The position numbers and the translations under genes were made by a program. This document shows positions 19,495 to 28,794 of a DNA stretch of 60,935 nucleotides, piece after piece. How positions within the stretch are numbered: position 1 is the stretch's first letter; each line of letters starts with the position of its first letter. This stretch comes from Mesobacillus selenatarsenatis SF-1 (GTDB lineage Bacteria > Bacillota > Bacilli > Bacillales > Cytobacillaceae), in NCBI RefSeq assembly GCF_000813125.1, contig NZ_BASE01000043.1:1-60935 (forward strand), given 5' to 3'. A model generated the notes under the pieces. It was not told the origin of the DNA and ran no database searches. It saw only the letters and a list, made by a program, of their open reading frames with translations.

Positions 19495-20331
19495 TTACCC
19501 TTCTTCCGCGAATTTTTTAGACATGGTCTGATGCTGCCCTGCAATCAGATCTAACCGTTCGATCAGCAAGCTGTTCATCCCTGGCAGCTTCTTTAACGAT
19601 GTATTAATTTTCGCCATCGAAAATTCAATATATTTTGTACAAATCGTAAGGAGGTATTTTTGCTGTTCCGAAGAAAGTTCAGAAGTATTCTGGTCCATTT
19701 TTGGCAGAGCAAGCTTTTTCAGTGCATTGAAAACAAATGAACTTCCGGACTTAATGAACTTGCTTTCTTCAGATAGCATTCTCTTGACAAAAAGCCAATT
19801 AGAAGCGAATTCAAACCATTCAGCCGCATCGAAATGGTCAGCGACTTTGCCTAAAAGAGCCGACTCAATTAACTTCACGCTTTCCATTAATTTATCGATC
19901 GCTTCAGCTTCTTTTTGATACAACAAAATTTTATGTTCATTGACCTCTTTTACACCTGAAGCCAATCGCTTGATCATTTCAATATCATCCATATCAGCCA
20001 GCAACTTGTAATACAGGCCGCTGAAATAAGTCCCAGCGAGAACCGTCAGCTGTTGGCGCTTATGTTTTTCATCATCTTCACCGGGTTGTGAGTTACGGAC
20101 CTGCTCATGGGTATCAAGGGCAATTTGCAGGAGCATTGCGGTCACAGTGTAATTCTTTGCTCTTTCCTGATTTACTTCCTGCTGTTCTAGCAATGAAGTA
20201 AGCAACAAGAGCCGGTCATCATCTATAAAAGGAGATTCTATATGCTCCAGCAAATAAGGATGTGAAAGTTTATCGAGAAGAAGTTCTCTGGTGCCGTCTA
20301 ATTTGTTTTGTAAATCTAGCAAATAAATCAC
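19495..20331 (-). CDS. hepS: Heptaprenyl diphosphate synthase component I
   Basis: A 278-residue all-helical regulatory subunit of heptaprenyl diphosphate synthase. It matches Bacillus HepS in [30 protein letters not shown]-like and [17 protein letters not shown] segments. It has no catalytic DDxxD. The start is GTG with AAGGGG 7 bases upstream. First gene of hepS-menG-hepT. Confidence 0.93.
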   Translation of the reverse strand: MIYLLDLQNKLDGTRELLLDKLSHPYLLEHIESPFIDDDRLLLLTSLLEQQEVNQERAKNYTVTAMLLQIALDTHEQVRNSQPGEDDEKHKRQQLTVLAGTYFSGLYYKLLADMDDIEMIKRLASGVKEVNEHKILLYQKEAEAIDKLMESVKLIESALLGKVADHFDAAEWFEFASNWLFVKRMLSEESKFIKSGSSFVFNALKKLALPKMDQNTSELSSEQQKYLLTICTKYIEFSMAKINTSLKKLPGMNSLLIERLDLIAGQHQTMSKKFAEEG

Positions 20332-20601
20332 CCTTGTTCCCCTTATTTATGTTGGATTGCCGGCGACGGGCACAACAATGTTTTAATCAGGAAAGCCAGC
20401 CGTATATGAAACGCTGGTCTACATTTAAAACAGACATAAAAAAAAGCGCCTAAATCACTAGTTTGCAGTTGTACCGAACATTCCAAGGCAGTGACAATTA
20501 TATCACAAATAGTGAAAACATGAAGGAGATATTATAAATTAAACACTATTTGCGATGAATTGAACTTGATTTTGTAACAAAATAGTTGATTTTGGCCTTA
20601 A

Positions 20602-20835
20602 TTACTTCTTCTCACTTACTATTTCACCGAATGGAGTGACAATTCTTGCATGTCCCCTGATTTTAATGGCTGAGGTATGTTCTGTGAACTGGGCAATCAT
20701 AACTTCTCCCTGATCAAGCTTCTCTGAGTGGTGGAATCGAGTGTCTGTTCCTCTAGTAAGACCAATCACGTTCACACCATCCTCAATAGCCTTAATGACA
20801 ACATAGTCCGTGTTAACACCTTGTTTCTTATCCAT
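20602..20835 (-). CDS. mtrB: Tryptophan RNA-binding attenuator protein TRAP
   Basis: A 77-residue TRAP subunit, which in Bacillus forms an 11-mer ring that binds tryptophan and GAG/UAG repeats in trp leader RNA. The tryptophan-pocket region ([27 protein letters not shown]) and the RNA-contact KIRGHARI are intact. It is downstream of folE, as in B. subtilis mtrAB, but a hairpin lies between them. The trp operon it would regulate is not at its usual site in this window. Confidence 0.96.
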   Translation of the reverse strand: MDKKQGVNTDYVVIKAIEDGVNVIGLTRGTDTRFHHSEKLDQGEVMIAQFTEHTSAIKIRGHARIVTPFGEIVSEKK

Positions 20836-20913
20836 TATTATCCCCCTTACTGAAAAGATTATGTCGAGCCCGGGACGTACCCGTTGAGTAGCAGTTATGT
20901 TTGCTAATGATAT

Positions 20914-20945
20914 AACAAAAGGCTAAAAGAATTCCTTTCAGCCTT
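20914..20945 (-). terminator. Terminator-like hairpin between folE and mtrB
   Basis: An 11-bp stem AAGGCTGAAAG / CTTTTAGCCTT (one G-T pair), 5-base loop, then TTGTTATAT on the minus strand. It could end folE transcripts and lower mtrB expression. Confidence 0.65.
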
Positions 20946-20995
20946 CGAAAACTTTTGAATGTTACTTTACGAAAAAACTTTATTGCCAAAGGCCT

Positions 20996-21562
20996 TTAGC
21001 CTTTAATCAATGAGAGAATTTCAGCCCTTGCGTTTACATCCTCTGCTAGAGTTCCCCTTACAGCAGAAGTAACTGTTTTAGAGCCGGGTTTCTTTACCCC
21101 TCTCATTGTCATGCACATATGTTCCGCCTCAACCACTACCATGACACCATGGGGATCAAGCTTTTCCATTATGGAATTCGCAATCGTAGAAGTGATCCTT
21201 TCCTGTAACTGAGGTCTTTTCGCTACTGCTTCCACAGCTCTCGCAAGCTTGCTGAGTCCGGTTACCTTGCCTCCACGTGGAATGTATGCGACATGTGCCT
21301 TGCCGAAGAAAGGAACCAGGTGATGTTCACACATTGAGTAGAAAGGAATATCCTTGACCAAAACGAGCTCCTCATGGTCCTCACCGAAAATGGTTTCAAA
21401 ATATTCTTTAGGATCCTGGTTCAATCCTGAGAAAACTTCCTCATACATCTTCGCGACCCGCTTTGGAGTATCAAGCAAACCTTCCCTGTTTGGGTCTTCA
21501 CCGACTGCCTCTAATATTAAACGCACCGCTTCTTCGATTTGGGCACGATTGACGTTTGACAT
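20996..21562 (-). CDS. folE: GTP cyclohydrolase I
   Basis: A 188-residue enzyme (mtrA in B. subtilis) that converts GTP to dihydroneopterin triphosphate, the first step of folate synthesis. Zinc and active-site residues are in [19 protein letters not shown] and [12 protein letters not shown]-binding residues are in [18 protein letters not shown]. Normal length. The ATG has AGGAGG upstream. Confidence 0.97.
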   Translation of the reverse strand: MSNVNRAQIEEAVRLILEAVGEDPNREGLLDTPKRVAKMYEEVFSGLNQDPKEYFETIFGEDHEELVLVKDIPFYSMCEHHLVPFFGKAHVAYIPRGGKVTGLSKLARAVEAVAKRPQLQERITSTIANSIMEKLDPHGVMVVVEAEHMCMTMRGVKKPGSKTVTSAVRGTLAEDVNARAEILSLIKG

Positions 21563-21683
21563 CTGCGTTTCCTCCTATGATCCGACAATCTCATTATAAT
21601 CTTGTATAGTTAAGCAACTAATTGATTATAATATTTTCATCTTAGCATAACCAATTCTAAGCAGGCAAAACTTAATATTCTAA

Positions 21684-21930
21684 AAGAACAAAAAGCGCAA
21701 GCGACTCGTTCAGCTCCGACAAGCGTTGCCCGCCTATAACGCCACATCCTGTGGCTGGCGGGTCTAGCACGTCCTGTGCCTTGGAGGGTCTGACAGTGAA
21801 GTCGCTCTTTGACTTCATTGGCTGGACCGAAATCGAAATGTATAGCCGACTGTCCAGAAACGAAGAAACTGGAGACTCCGACCCTGCCGGCGGCGTTGAA
21901 GTTTCTAGGAGGCGACACTGGACAAATTCG
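21684..21930. repeat. GC-rich intergenic repeat, family B copy 2
   Basis: It starts AGAACAAAAAGCGCAAGCG, with the GCCACATCCTGTGGC hairpin and CTGACAGTGAAGTCGCTCTT. The second half (from about 21826) differs from other copies. It runs head-to-tail into copy 3 at 21931. Confidence 0.85.
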
Positions 21931-22188
21931 AAAAGCGGAGGCGACTGCCCAACTCCGACAAGCGCTGCCCGCCTATAACGCCACATCCTGTGGCTGGCGG
22001 GTCTAGCCCGTCCTGTGCCTCGGAGGGCCTGACAGTGAAGTCGTTCTTTGACTTCATTGACAGGACCGAAGCGTCTCGAGGAGTTAGGAGCCTCAGCTAG
22101 ACTTGCGACTTGAGTGGCTAGGCGCTGGAGCTGGATTAAGAAAACTTCATGGAGTTATCCACAACTCAATAAATTAATAAATTCCTTA
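21931..22188. repeat. GC-rich intergenic repeat, family B copy 3
   Basis: It begins AAAAGCGGAGGCGACTGCC, repeats the GCCACATCCTGTGGCTGG hairpin and the TGAAGTC...GACTTCA inverted repeat, and ends with CTAGGCGCTGGAGCTGGA plus the same tail as copy 1 (AACTTCATGGAGTTA...AAATTCCTTA). Confidence 0.85.
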
Positions 22189-22196
22189 AAACAGAT

Positions 22197-22227
22197 AGAA
22201 AAAGGCCGCGAACGGGTCGCGGCCTTT
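22197..22227 (-). terminator. Terminator after hbs
   Basis: An 11-bp stem AAAGGCCGCGA / TCGCGGCCTTT with a 5-base loop, followed by T residues on the minus strand. Confidence 0.92.
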
Positions 22228-22261
22228 AGGGTTTAGCATACGCTCAGTGCGTCGTATGTAA

Positions 22262-22534
22262 TTATTTCACTGCATCCTTAAGCGCTTTGCCAGGTTTGAA
22301 AGCAGGCACCTTGCTTGCAGAGATTTCGATTTCATCACCAGTTTGTGGGTTGCGTCCTTTACGGGCAGCGCGCTCACGAACTTCGAAGTTACCAAAACCG
22401 ATTAATTGTACTTTGTCCCCATCTTTTAATGCATTTAAGATTGAATCAAAAACAGCGTCAACTGCTTTTGTTGCATCTTTCTTAGAAAGCTCGCTAGCTT
22501 CTGCAACTGCATTGATAAGTTCTGTTTTGTTCAT
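22262..22534 (-). CDS. hbs: HU-type DNA-binding protein HBsu
   Basis: The 90-residue histone-like protein HU. It starts [10 protein letters not shown] and has [21 protein letters not shown], the DNA-clasping arm. The ATG at 22534 follows AGGAGGTGA; the frame extends 10 residues upstream through this site, which is not real coding. Located between folE and spoIVA, as in B. subtilis. Confidence 0.97.
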   Translation of the reverse strand: MNKTELINAVAEASELSKKDATKAVDAVFDSILNALKDGDKVQLIGFGNFEVRERAARKGRNPQTGDEIEISASKVPAFKPGKALKDAVK

Positions 22535-23021
22535 GCCATTCACCTCCTCCCAAAGAGATCCCATTGCTCAGAAATTAAGCATCTTACTACATTTCTAAAC
22601 AAAACATATGAATTCTATACGTTGCTGGAAGATTTTATTATCATAGTTTTAAAAAAACTTTGATAAAGAAACCCTAAATCGCCTGAAACCCTATTATATA
22701 AGGGTTTGTAAGCTACAACGCTAATTCTGTTAAAAGATTATCATAATGTTTTACTCTTATCAAGATAATTTCAAGAAATAATGGGAATCTTTTCTTCTTT
22801 GAAACATAATTGTAATATGTTGACCCTAATTTATTACCCGTAACAGGCAGTATCAAACATACAATAATGAATTTTATGCCTTTTCTCCTGATTACGCAAG
22901 CATTCAACAAGGTCTTTACTCATAATTCACTGAAATGAAGTTATATTAATAGATTAATTCGGGTCCAAATACTGGTAAATACACAAGATAGAGTGAAGAA
23001 CAAGGATTTTCTCGCAGGCAA
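22535..23021. other. Leader and upstream region of hbs, no gene
   Basis: No convincing gene. A minus-strand frame at 22713-22910 (65 codons) has no recognisable features. The clearest structure is an inverted repeat AAACCCT...AGGGTTT at about 22687-22708, with an AT-only 8-base centre, about 150 bp upstream of hbs. Promoters for hbs presumably lie here, but I could not assign one with confidence. Confidence 0.5.
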
Positions 23022-23047
23022 AACAAAAAGACTCCCAAAAGGAGTCC
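23022..23047 (-). terminator. Terminator after spoIVA
   Basis: The stem GGACTCC / GGGAGTC with a short loop, then TTTTTGTTTT on the minus strand, immediately after the spoIVA stop. Confidence 0.85.
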
Positions 23048-23050
23048 AAA

Positions 23051-24529
23051 TTATAATATGATTGCTATTAATCCACCGGAACCTTCGTTGATGATTCTTT
23101 CCAGCGTCTCTTTTAATTTATAACGAGCATTTTCTGGCATCAGGCTCAATTTTGCTGAAATTCCTTCTCTGACGATTGAGCTTAAGCTTCTTCCAAAGAT
23201 ATCAGAATTCCAAATTGACAGCGGATCATCTTCAAAATCCTGCATCAAGTAGCGAACGAGCTCTTCACTTTGTTTCTCGGTCCCAATAATTGGCGAGAAT
23301 TCAGATTCTACGTCCACCTTGATCATATGGATTGAAGGGGCTACTGCTCTTAAACGAACACCGAAACGCGCCCCCTGGCGAATGATTTCTGGCTCTTCCA
23401 GGCTCATGTCCGTCAGTGAAGGTGAAGCGATGCCATAACCTGTCTGTTTAACCATTTTAAGCGCATCAGAAATCTGGTCAAACTCTGTTTTGGCATAGGC
23501 AAACTCCTGCATCAACTCAAGCAAGTGATCCTTGCCGCGGATCTCTACTCCTACGATTTCTTTAAGAATCTCGTCATAAAGGTCATCTGGAGCAAACAGG
23601 TCGATCTCCGCTATACCCTGGCCCATTTCGATACCCGCCAGTCCAGCCCTGTCGATGTACTCAAAATCGCTGAATTGATGTACGACCCTGTCAACATCAC
23701 GCAGCCTCTTAATGTCCTTCACAGTCTCCTTGACAGCTTCCTGATAGCTCTCACGCAACCAGTGGTTTTCGCGGAGCACCATTACCCAGCTTGGCAGATT
23801 GACGTTCACTTCTAGGACAGGGAATTCGTAAAGTGCTTCCCTCATGACACTGAGAACATCTGATTCCCGCATGCTTTCAACACTCATTGCAAGCACAGGA
23901 ATATCATATTTATCAGCCAATTGGGAACGGAGTGTTTCCGTATTTGGGTGATACGGCTGGGCGCTGTTGATCACCATAATGAACGGCTTGCCGACTTCCT
24001 TTAGTTCCTCAATTACTCTTTCCTCTGCCTCAATATAATCTTGTCTTGGGATTTCCCCAATTGTCCCATCCGTCGTAATGACGACACCGAGTGTAGAGTG
24101 TTCCTGAATAACCTTCCTTGTTCCAATTTCTGCTGCTTCATGGAAAGGGATTGGTTCTTCATACCAAGGCGTATTGATCATCCTTGGCCCATTCTCATCC
24201 TCATAACCCTTTGCTCCCGGAACTGTATATCCTACGCAATCTACGAGCCTGATATTTACATCCAGACCATCATCAACGTGCACGGATGCTGCCTGGTTAG
24301 GCACGAATTTCGGTTCAGTGGTCATGATTGTTTTACCTGCTGCGCTCTGCGGCAGCTCATCAAGCGCTCTGGCCCTTTCAGCCTCGTTATTGATATTAGG
24401 TAAAACCACCAGTTCCATGAATTTTTTGATAAAAGTGGATTTTCCAGTGCGGACCGCACCTACAACCCCCAGGTAAATATCGCCGCCAGTCCTCTCGGCA
24501 ATATCCTTAAAAATATCTACCTTTTCCAA
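23051..24529 (-). CDS. spoIVA: Stage IV sporulation protein A (SpoIVA ATPase)
   Basis: The 492-residue morphogenetic ATPase that polymerises on the forespore surface as the basement layer of the spore coat. The Walker A motif is GAVRTGKST near residue 24, and the C-terminus (about the last 60 residues) is the conserved membrane-targeting region. The length equals B. subtilis SpoIVA. The start is TTG with GGGAGGGG 5 bases upstream. Monocistronic with its own terminator; expected sigma-E control is knowledge of the family. Confidence 0.97.
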   Translation of the reverse strand: MEKVDIFKDIAERTGGDIYLGVVGAVRTGKSTFIKKFMELVVLPNINNEAERARALDELPQSAAGKTIMTTEPKFVPNQAASVHVDDGLDVNIRLVDCVGYTVPGAKGYEDENGPRMINTPWYEEPIPFHEAAEIGTRKVIQEHSTLGVVITTDGTIGEIPRQDYIEAEERVIEELKEVGKPFIMVINSAQPYHPNTETLRSQLADKYDIPVLAMSVESMRESDVLSVMREALYEFPVLEVNVNLPSWVMVLRENHWLRESYQEAVKETVKDIKRLRDVDRVVHQFSDFEYIDRAGLAGIEMGQGIAEIDLFAPDDLYDEILKEIVGVEIRGKDHLLELMQEFAYAKTEFDQISDALKMVKQTGYGIASPSLTDMSLEEPEIIRQGARFGVRLRAVAPSIHMIKVDVESEFSPIIGTEKQSEELVRYLMQDFEDDPLSIWNSDIFGRSLSSIVREGISAKLSLMPENARYKLKETLERIINEGSGGLIAIIL

Positions 24530-24718
24530 GTGATCCCCTCCCGATCATAGAGTTAGTGGGAATAAATTCATCCAAATTAGTAATCTGGGACAGTATATAT
24601 TTATGATGTTGTCCTATATCAATATGACAATTTTTTATTTTTTTACCCCCTTAATTTTAATTTCAAAAAAGACTCCTTCAATTCCCATTTATGAGAACAA
24701 TCGTTATCTTTTTAAAGA
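24530..24718. other. Upstream region of spoIVA
   Basis: AT-rich intergenic sequence between spoIVA and the yphF terminator. It must hold the spoIVA promoter, but I could not place sigma-E boxes with confidence. Confidence 0.5.
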
Positions 24719-24762
24719 CAAAAAAACCCTACTTCTACAATATATTTTGCAGAAACAGGGTT
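24719..24762 (-). terminator. Probable terminator after yphF
   Basis: The stem AACCCTGTTTCTGCA / TGTAGAAGTAGGGTT with two mismatches, followed by TTTTTTG on the minus strand. Confidence 0.75.
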
Positions 24763-24833
24763 ATGACTAATTTATTAGAAATGCAGAAGCTCATTGTTCG
24801 CCCATAAAAGCATCGACTTGTGAACTTTCTATT

Positions 24834-25547
24834 TTATTCCTTTACTAAAAAGACCGGTTCATTGGTCTCATTATCGATGGTATATGGCAAAGAATATGCT
24901 GGCACGAACATGGAATTATCTACGAGAATGTCTCGGATATCCTCGCCCTCTGCAAACTCTTTCTTTGACGATTTAATAGCCTGGTAGAGGTCACTCCGGT
25001 AATCAACATAAATTTCGCCATCAGTCGAAATGATAAAATGCAGGTTTTGGTTTGTGAATGGGCTTATAACGAAAGGCTCTTCTTTATAGCCAATCTTTTT
25101 AAAATCAAGAGTATACACATTGTCTGCGATCCGTTCCTTAAAAGGTGGATATCCAGATGCATTGATTCTCATTTTTATCTCACGGATTGTCTCTGCCATT
25201 CTTAAATCGAGCAGCTTCACTGTTGGGTCTGTTTCAGCATCTACAAGGACATATTGAAACAGGCCTCCATTTTCATATGCATTGCCTGGAGCCTCAGCAA
25301 TAAATCTTGGAACGATTTTTTTAAAATCAATTGGATACTTTTGATAAATCGGTGTCTCTAAATCCTTTGTCTTGATAGGCAGCAAGCCGCCATTTGCCTC
25401 CTTGTACTGGTCAACAGCAGACTGGACACTATCAAGCTGGTCCTTATAGGGAACCTGATTCTGTACAAGTTTTTCTTCCGGATACATACACCCAGTCAAT
25501 GTGAGTAATACCAGGATGACTGGCATAAAAATACGGATTTTGTTCAT
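24834..25547 (-). CDS. yphF: Lipoprotein YphF
   Basis: A 237-residue predicted lipoprotein. A signal peptide ends in LTLTGC, so cleavage and lipidation should occur at the Cys near residue 19. The rest is an extracytoplasmic domain of unknown role. I place the start at 25547; the frame upstream to 25607 overlaps yphE and would put the signal peptide internally. Position between yphE and spoIVA supports YphF. Confidence 0.82.
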   Translation of the reverse strand: MNKIRIFMPVILVLLTLTGCMYPEEKLVQNQVPYKDQLDSVQSAVDQYKEANGGLLPIKTKDLETPIYQKYPIDFKKIVPRFIAEAPGNAYENGGLFQYVLVDAETDPTVKLLDLRMAETIREIKMRINASGYPPFKERIADNVYTLDFKKIGYKEEPFVISPFTNQNLHFIISTDGEIYVDYRSDLYQAIKSSKKEFAEGEDIRDILVDNSMFVPAYSLPYTIDNETNEPVFLVKE

Positions 25548-25575
25548 TGATCCCAACCCTTTAATCCTATGTATT

Positions 25576-25776
25576 TTATTCGCTCGTCGGACCGCTGAAA
25601 ACAACAAAAAAGATTATCAGCCCTGCTAAGATCATCAGCACATAGGCTATGATCGCCGTTGCAATTTTGAAGAAACCTTTTAACTTATAACGGCTTAAAT
25701 AGATGGCAAACAAGGACAGAATCATACTGCCCATGCCAACAAAAGAAATGTACATTTTCAATAATGCGGGTGACAA
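25576..25776 (-). CDS. yphE: DUF2768 membrane protein YphE
   Basis: A 66-residue protein with two transmembrane helices (about 8-27 and 35-58), matching the DUF2768 family and location. It starts with TTG, 6 bases after a strong GGGAGGGG; the next ATG, at codon 8, is too far from this site. Function unknown. Just upstream of yphF, likely same operon. Confidence 0.8.
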   Translation of the reverse strand: MSPALLKMYISFVGMGSMILSLFAIYLSRYKLKGFFKIATAIIAYVLMILAGLIIFFVVFSGPTSE

Positions 25777-25853
25777 AATAAACCCCTCCCTTTTCCGAGA
25801 AGTATTATATCATATGCAGCAAATATGCAAGCAGGAAAAAACCTTATGAAGGC

Positions 25854-25898
25854 AAAAAAAAGCTGAAGTAAAGAAGGGGCGGACAACTTTACCTCAGC
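25854..25898 (-). terminator. Terminator after gpsA
   Basis: The stem GCTGAGGTAAAG / CTTTACTTCAGC (one mismatch or G-T) with a 13-base loop, followed on the minus strand by TTTTTTT. It lies 130 bp after the gpsA stop. Confidence 0.85.
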
Positions 25899-26030
25899 CT
25901 ACATGACTAAATACCCTAACACCCAGTTCAAACCACCAGTTTGCTTCGTTGCATTTTATGCAAGCATAGAAGAAATCGCATCCTCGAATGCCTATATTGG
26001 CAATATTATTCATTAGAAAATTTTTCTATC

Positions 26031-27077
26031 TCAGATTTTACCCCCGAGGATATCGGCCAGGTCTTCCATCTCGTGAGTTTTCTCTCGGGACATCAACCCA
26101 TCAACAGCGTCCTTCGGGTTGACTTCATTAAAAAGGATATTATATAACGCATTAGTGATCGGCATATTGACTCCATATTTTTCAGCAAGCTGATATGCCG
26201 CCTTCGTCGTCCTTACGCCTTCTACGACCATCCCCATGTTCTCAAGGACCTCCTCAAGGTTCTGGCCCTTGCCAAGCAGATTTCCAGCCCGCCAGTTCCT
26301 TGAATGGACGCTCGTACAAGTGACAATCAAATCCCCGATCCCTGTCAATCCTGAAAAAGTCAACGGGCTGGCGCCCATTTTGACACCAAGCCGGGCTATT
26401 TCAGCAAGCCCCCTGGTAATCAAAGCAGCCTTAGCGTTATCCCCATAACCTAACCCATCTGAAATCCCGGCAGCAAGAGCAATAATATTCTTAAGTGCCC
26501 CGCCAATTTCCACACCGATTAAATCCGGATTTGTGTATACTCTAAAGTTATTGTTGATAAACAAATCCTGAATTTTTTCGGCCGCTCCCATATTTTTCGA
26601 GGATACAGTGACCGTAGTGGGATGGCGCAGGCTCACCTCTTCGGCATGGCTTGGACCCGATAAAACCACAACGCTCTCTAATAAGCCCTCAGGCATTTCT
26701 TCTTCAATCATTTCAGAAATACGAAGCAAGGAGTCCGGTTCGATTCCCTTGCTGACGTGGACAATTTCCAAGGGTTCAGAAGTAACCTCAGTCATTTTTC
26801 GGATTACTTCACGGATTGCTTTAGTAGGAACAGCCATAATAACTGTTTTGATCCCTGCCAGCGCCTCCTGAAGTGATGAATACCCAATGATGGTTGCAGG
26901 CAGAGTAATTTCAGGAAGATATTTCTTGTTGGTATGGTGATGATTGATTTCATCAATTTGCACTGGATTGTGCCCCCAAAGACGAACCTCATGGCCATTG
27001 TCGGCGAGGACCATAGCCAAAGCCGTCCCCCAGCTTCCAGCACCAAGAACAGCTATTTTCTCACTCTTCCTTTCCAT
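26031..27077 (-). CDS. gpsA: NAD(P)H-dependent glycerol-3-phosphate dehydrogenase
   Basis: A 348-residue cytosolic enzyme that reduces DHAP to glycerol 3-phosphate for phospholipid synthesis. The N-terminal NAD motif is [12 protein letters not shown]. The catalytic lysine is in [21 protein letters not shown], and [10 protein letters not shown] follows. Normal length. The ribosome site is weak (GGTTGTGG). It is 20 bp downstream of der, so probably co-transcribed. Confidence 0.96.
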   Translation of the reverse strand: MERKSEKIAVLGAGSWGTALAMVLADNGHEVRLWGHNPVQIDEINHHHTNKKYLPEITLPATIIGYSSLQEALAGIKTVIMAVPTKAIREVIRKMTEVTSEPLEIVHVSKGIEPDSLLRISEMIEEEMPEGLLESVVVLSGPSHAEEVSLRHPTTVTVSSKNMGAAEKIQDLFINNNFRVYTNPDLIGVEIGGALKNIIALAAGISDGLGYGDNAKAALITRGLAEIARLGVKMGASPLTFSGLTGIGDLIVTCTSVHSRNWRAGNLLGKGQNLEEVLENMGMVVEGVRTTKAAYQLAEKYGVNMPITNALYNILFNEVNPKDAVDGLMSREKTHEMEDLADILGGKI

Positions 27078-27096
27078 TTAAACCACAACCTTTATC

Positions 27097-28407
27097 TTAT
27101 TTTCTTTGTCTCGCAAAAATCTTGATAGGAGTGCCTGTGAAATCAAAGGCATCCCTGATCCTGTTTTCAAGGAATCGCTCATAAGAAAAATGCATTAACT
27201 CAGGTTCGTTGACAAAGACAACAAAGGTAGGCGGCTTTACCGATACCTGTGTAGCGTAATAAATCTTAAGCCTCTTTCCTTTGTCTGTTGGCGTCGGATT
27301 CATCGCAATAGCGTCCATGATGACTTCATTCAAGATATTGGTCTGTACCCTCATCGCATGATTTTCACTAGCCATATCAATCATCGGCATCAATGTGTGG
27401 ATTCGTTTCTTTGTTTTTGCCGATAAGAAAACAATTGGTGCATAGCTCAGGAATTGGAAGTGAGCACGGATTTGCTCCTCAAACTCCTTCATTGTCTTTT
27501 CGTCTTTTTCAATTGCATCCCATTTATTAACAACAATGATGACTGCCCGGCCTGCTTCTTCAGCGTATCCGGCAATGTGCTTGTCCTGCTCAATAATGCC
27601 TTCTTCCGCATTAATCACTACAAGGACAACATCTGTACGCTCGATAGCCCTTAATGCCCTTAAAACACTGTATTTTTCAGTCGTTTCGTACACTTTTCCT
27701 TTTTTGCGCATTCCAGCAGTATCAATAATGACATATTTTTGACCGTTGTAGGTTACTTGCGAGTCAATCGCGTCTCTAGTTGTACCCGCTATATCACTTA
27801 CAATTACACGTTCTTCTCCTAGAATCGCATTGACCAAAGAAGACTTCCCAACATTTGGCCGGCCAATCAATGAAAATTTGATCGCATCTTTATCATACTC
27901 ATCTTTCTTATCCTTCGGAAAATGCTTTGCCGCTTCATCCAGCAAATCACCCAAACCTAGCCCATGGGAGCCAGAAATCGGGAAAGGTTCCCCAAATCCC
28001 AAAGCATAAAAGTCGTAAATCATGTCTCTCATTTCTGGGTTGTCAATTTTATTGACTGCGAGGACTACTGGCTTGTTGGATCGATAGAGGATTTTTGCCA
28101 CTTCTTCATCTGCAGATGTTACTCCCTCTCTGCCGTTTACAAGAAAAATGATTACATCTGCCTCGTCAATCGCAATTTCAGCCTGCTGGCGGATTTGATC
28201 CAAAAACGGTTCATCTCCTAAATCTATCCCGCCAGTATCAATAATGTTAAAATCATGTGTCAGCCATTCAGCTGAACTGTATATACGATCCCTCGTTACT
28301 CCAGGAATATCTTCAACGATCGAAATACGTTCACCAACGATTCGGTTAAAAATCGTAGACTTGCCGACATTCGGACGCCCAACGATAGCCACCACTGGTT
28401 TCGTCAT
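27097..28407 (-). CDS. der: Ribosome-assembly GTPase Der (EngA)
   Basis: A 436-residue double GTPase needed for 50S ribosome assembly. Domain 1 has [13 protein letters not shown] and NKID. Domain 2 has [13 protein letters not shown] and NKWD. A C-terminal KH-like domain follows. The ATG at 28407 gives exactly the B. subtilis length and start ([10 protein letters not shown]); upstream in-frame codons precede the AAAGG site. Confidence 0.97.
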   Translation of the reverse strand: MTKPVVAIVGRPNVGKSTIFNRIVGERISIVEDIPGVTRDRIYSSAEWLTHDFNIIDTGGIDLGDEPFLDQIRQQAEIAIDEADVIIFLVNGREGVTSADEEVAKILYRSNKPVVLAVNKIDNPEMRDMIYDFYALGFGEPFPISGSHGLGLGDLLDEAAKHFPKDKKDEYDKDAIKFSLIGRPNVGKSSLVNAILGEERVIVSDIAGTTRDAIDSQVTYNGQKYVIIDTAGMRKKGKVYETTEKYSVLRALRAIERTDVVLVVINAEEGIIEQDKHIAGYAEEAGRAVIIVVNKWDAIEKDEKTMKEFEEQIRAHFQFLSYAPIVFLSAKTKKRIHTLMPMIDMASENHAMRVQTNILNEVIMDAIAMNPTPTDKGKRLKIYYATQVSVKPPTFVVFVNEPELMHFSYERFLENRIRDAFDFTGTPIKIFARQRK

Positions 28408-28521
28408 GAACATCACCCTTTCAAAATTCTATTGTGCAGGTCAATGACCTGAGCCATAACAATTTCAAACTCAAAATTCTATAGTTCTCATTATTAATTT
28501 AATGCCTTCACGACACTTATA

Positions 28522-28552
28522 AAATAAACCCTTCTTGATATACAGGAAGGGT
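28522..28552 (-). terminator. Probable terminator after the yphA-yphB cluster
   Basis: A 7-bp stem ACCCTTC / GAAGGGT with an 11-base loop and TTTATTTT following on the minus strand. Confidence 0.65.
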
Positions 28553-28608
28553 CTGGCTTAATCAGTTTATCAAAAGATGCCTTAAACAGGCAATGAAAAC
28601 ATTTCTTG

Positions 28609-28794
28609 TCAGTGTTTTACGATAATATAAAGTTCCTCCGTCAGGGCATGAGCAATTCCATCCAGGATTGCTTCGAGGTTTGCCGCCACCTTCTCCATTT
28701 CTTCCTTTGAATCGCAATGAAAAACAGCGGTTCCGGATGGTATTTTTTTAGGGTTCGTTGTGATGGCGGCAAGGACGAATTTCTCAAGCATCAT
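28609..28794 (-). CDS. Small conserved partner of the YIEGIA protein
   Basis: A 61-residue protein overlapping the yphB stop by 4 bp (ATGA), so translationally coupled. It is soluble and mixed alpha/beta in pattern (MLEKFVLAAITT, then AVFHCDSKEEMEKVAANLEA). I recall database names for this neighbour as a capping-complex subunit for YIEGIA proteins, but I know no experimental function. Confidence 0.75.
   Translation of the reverse strand: MMLEKFVLAAITTNPKKIPSGTAVFHCDSKEEMEKVAANLEAILDGIAHALTEELYIIVKH

Noticed and set aside
21637-22006. Open frames of 65-104 codons across family B repeats
   Set aside because: These lie on both strands over a repeat whose copies do not keep a frame.
22713-22910. 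65-codon minus-strand frame upstream of hbs
   Set aside because: No ribosome site, no family resemblance and AT-rich composition typical of the leader.
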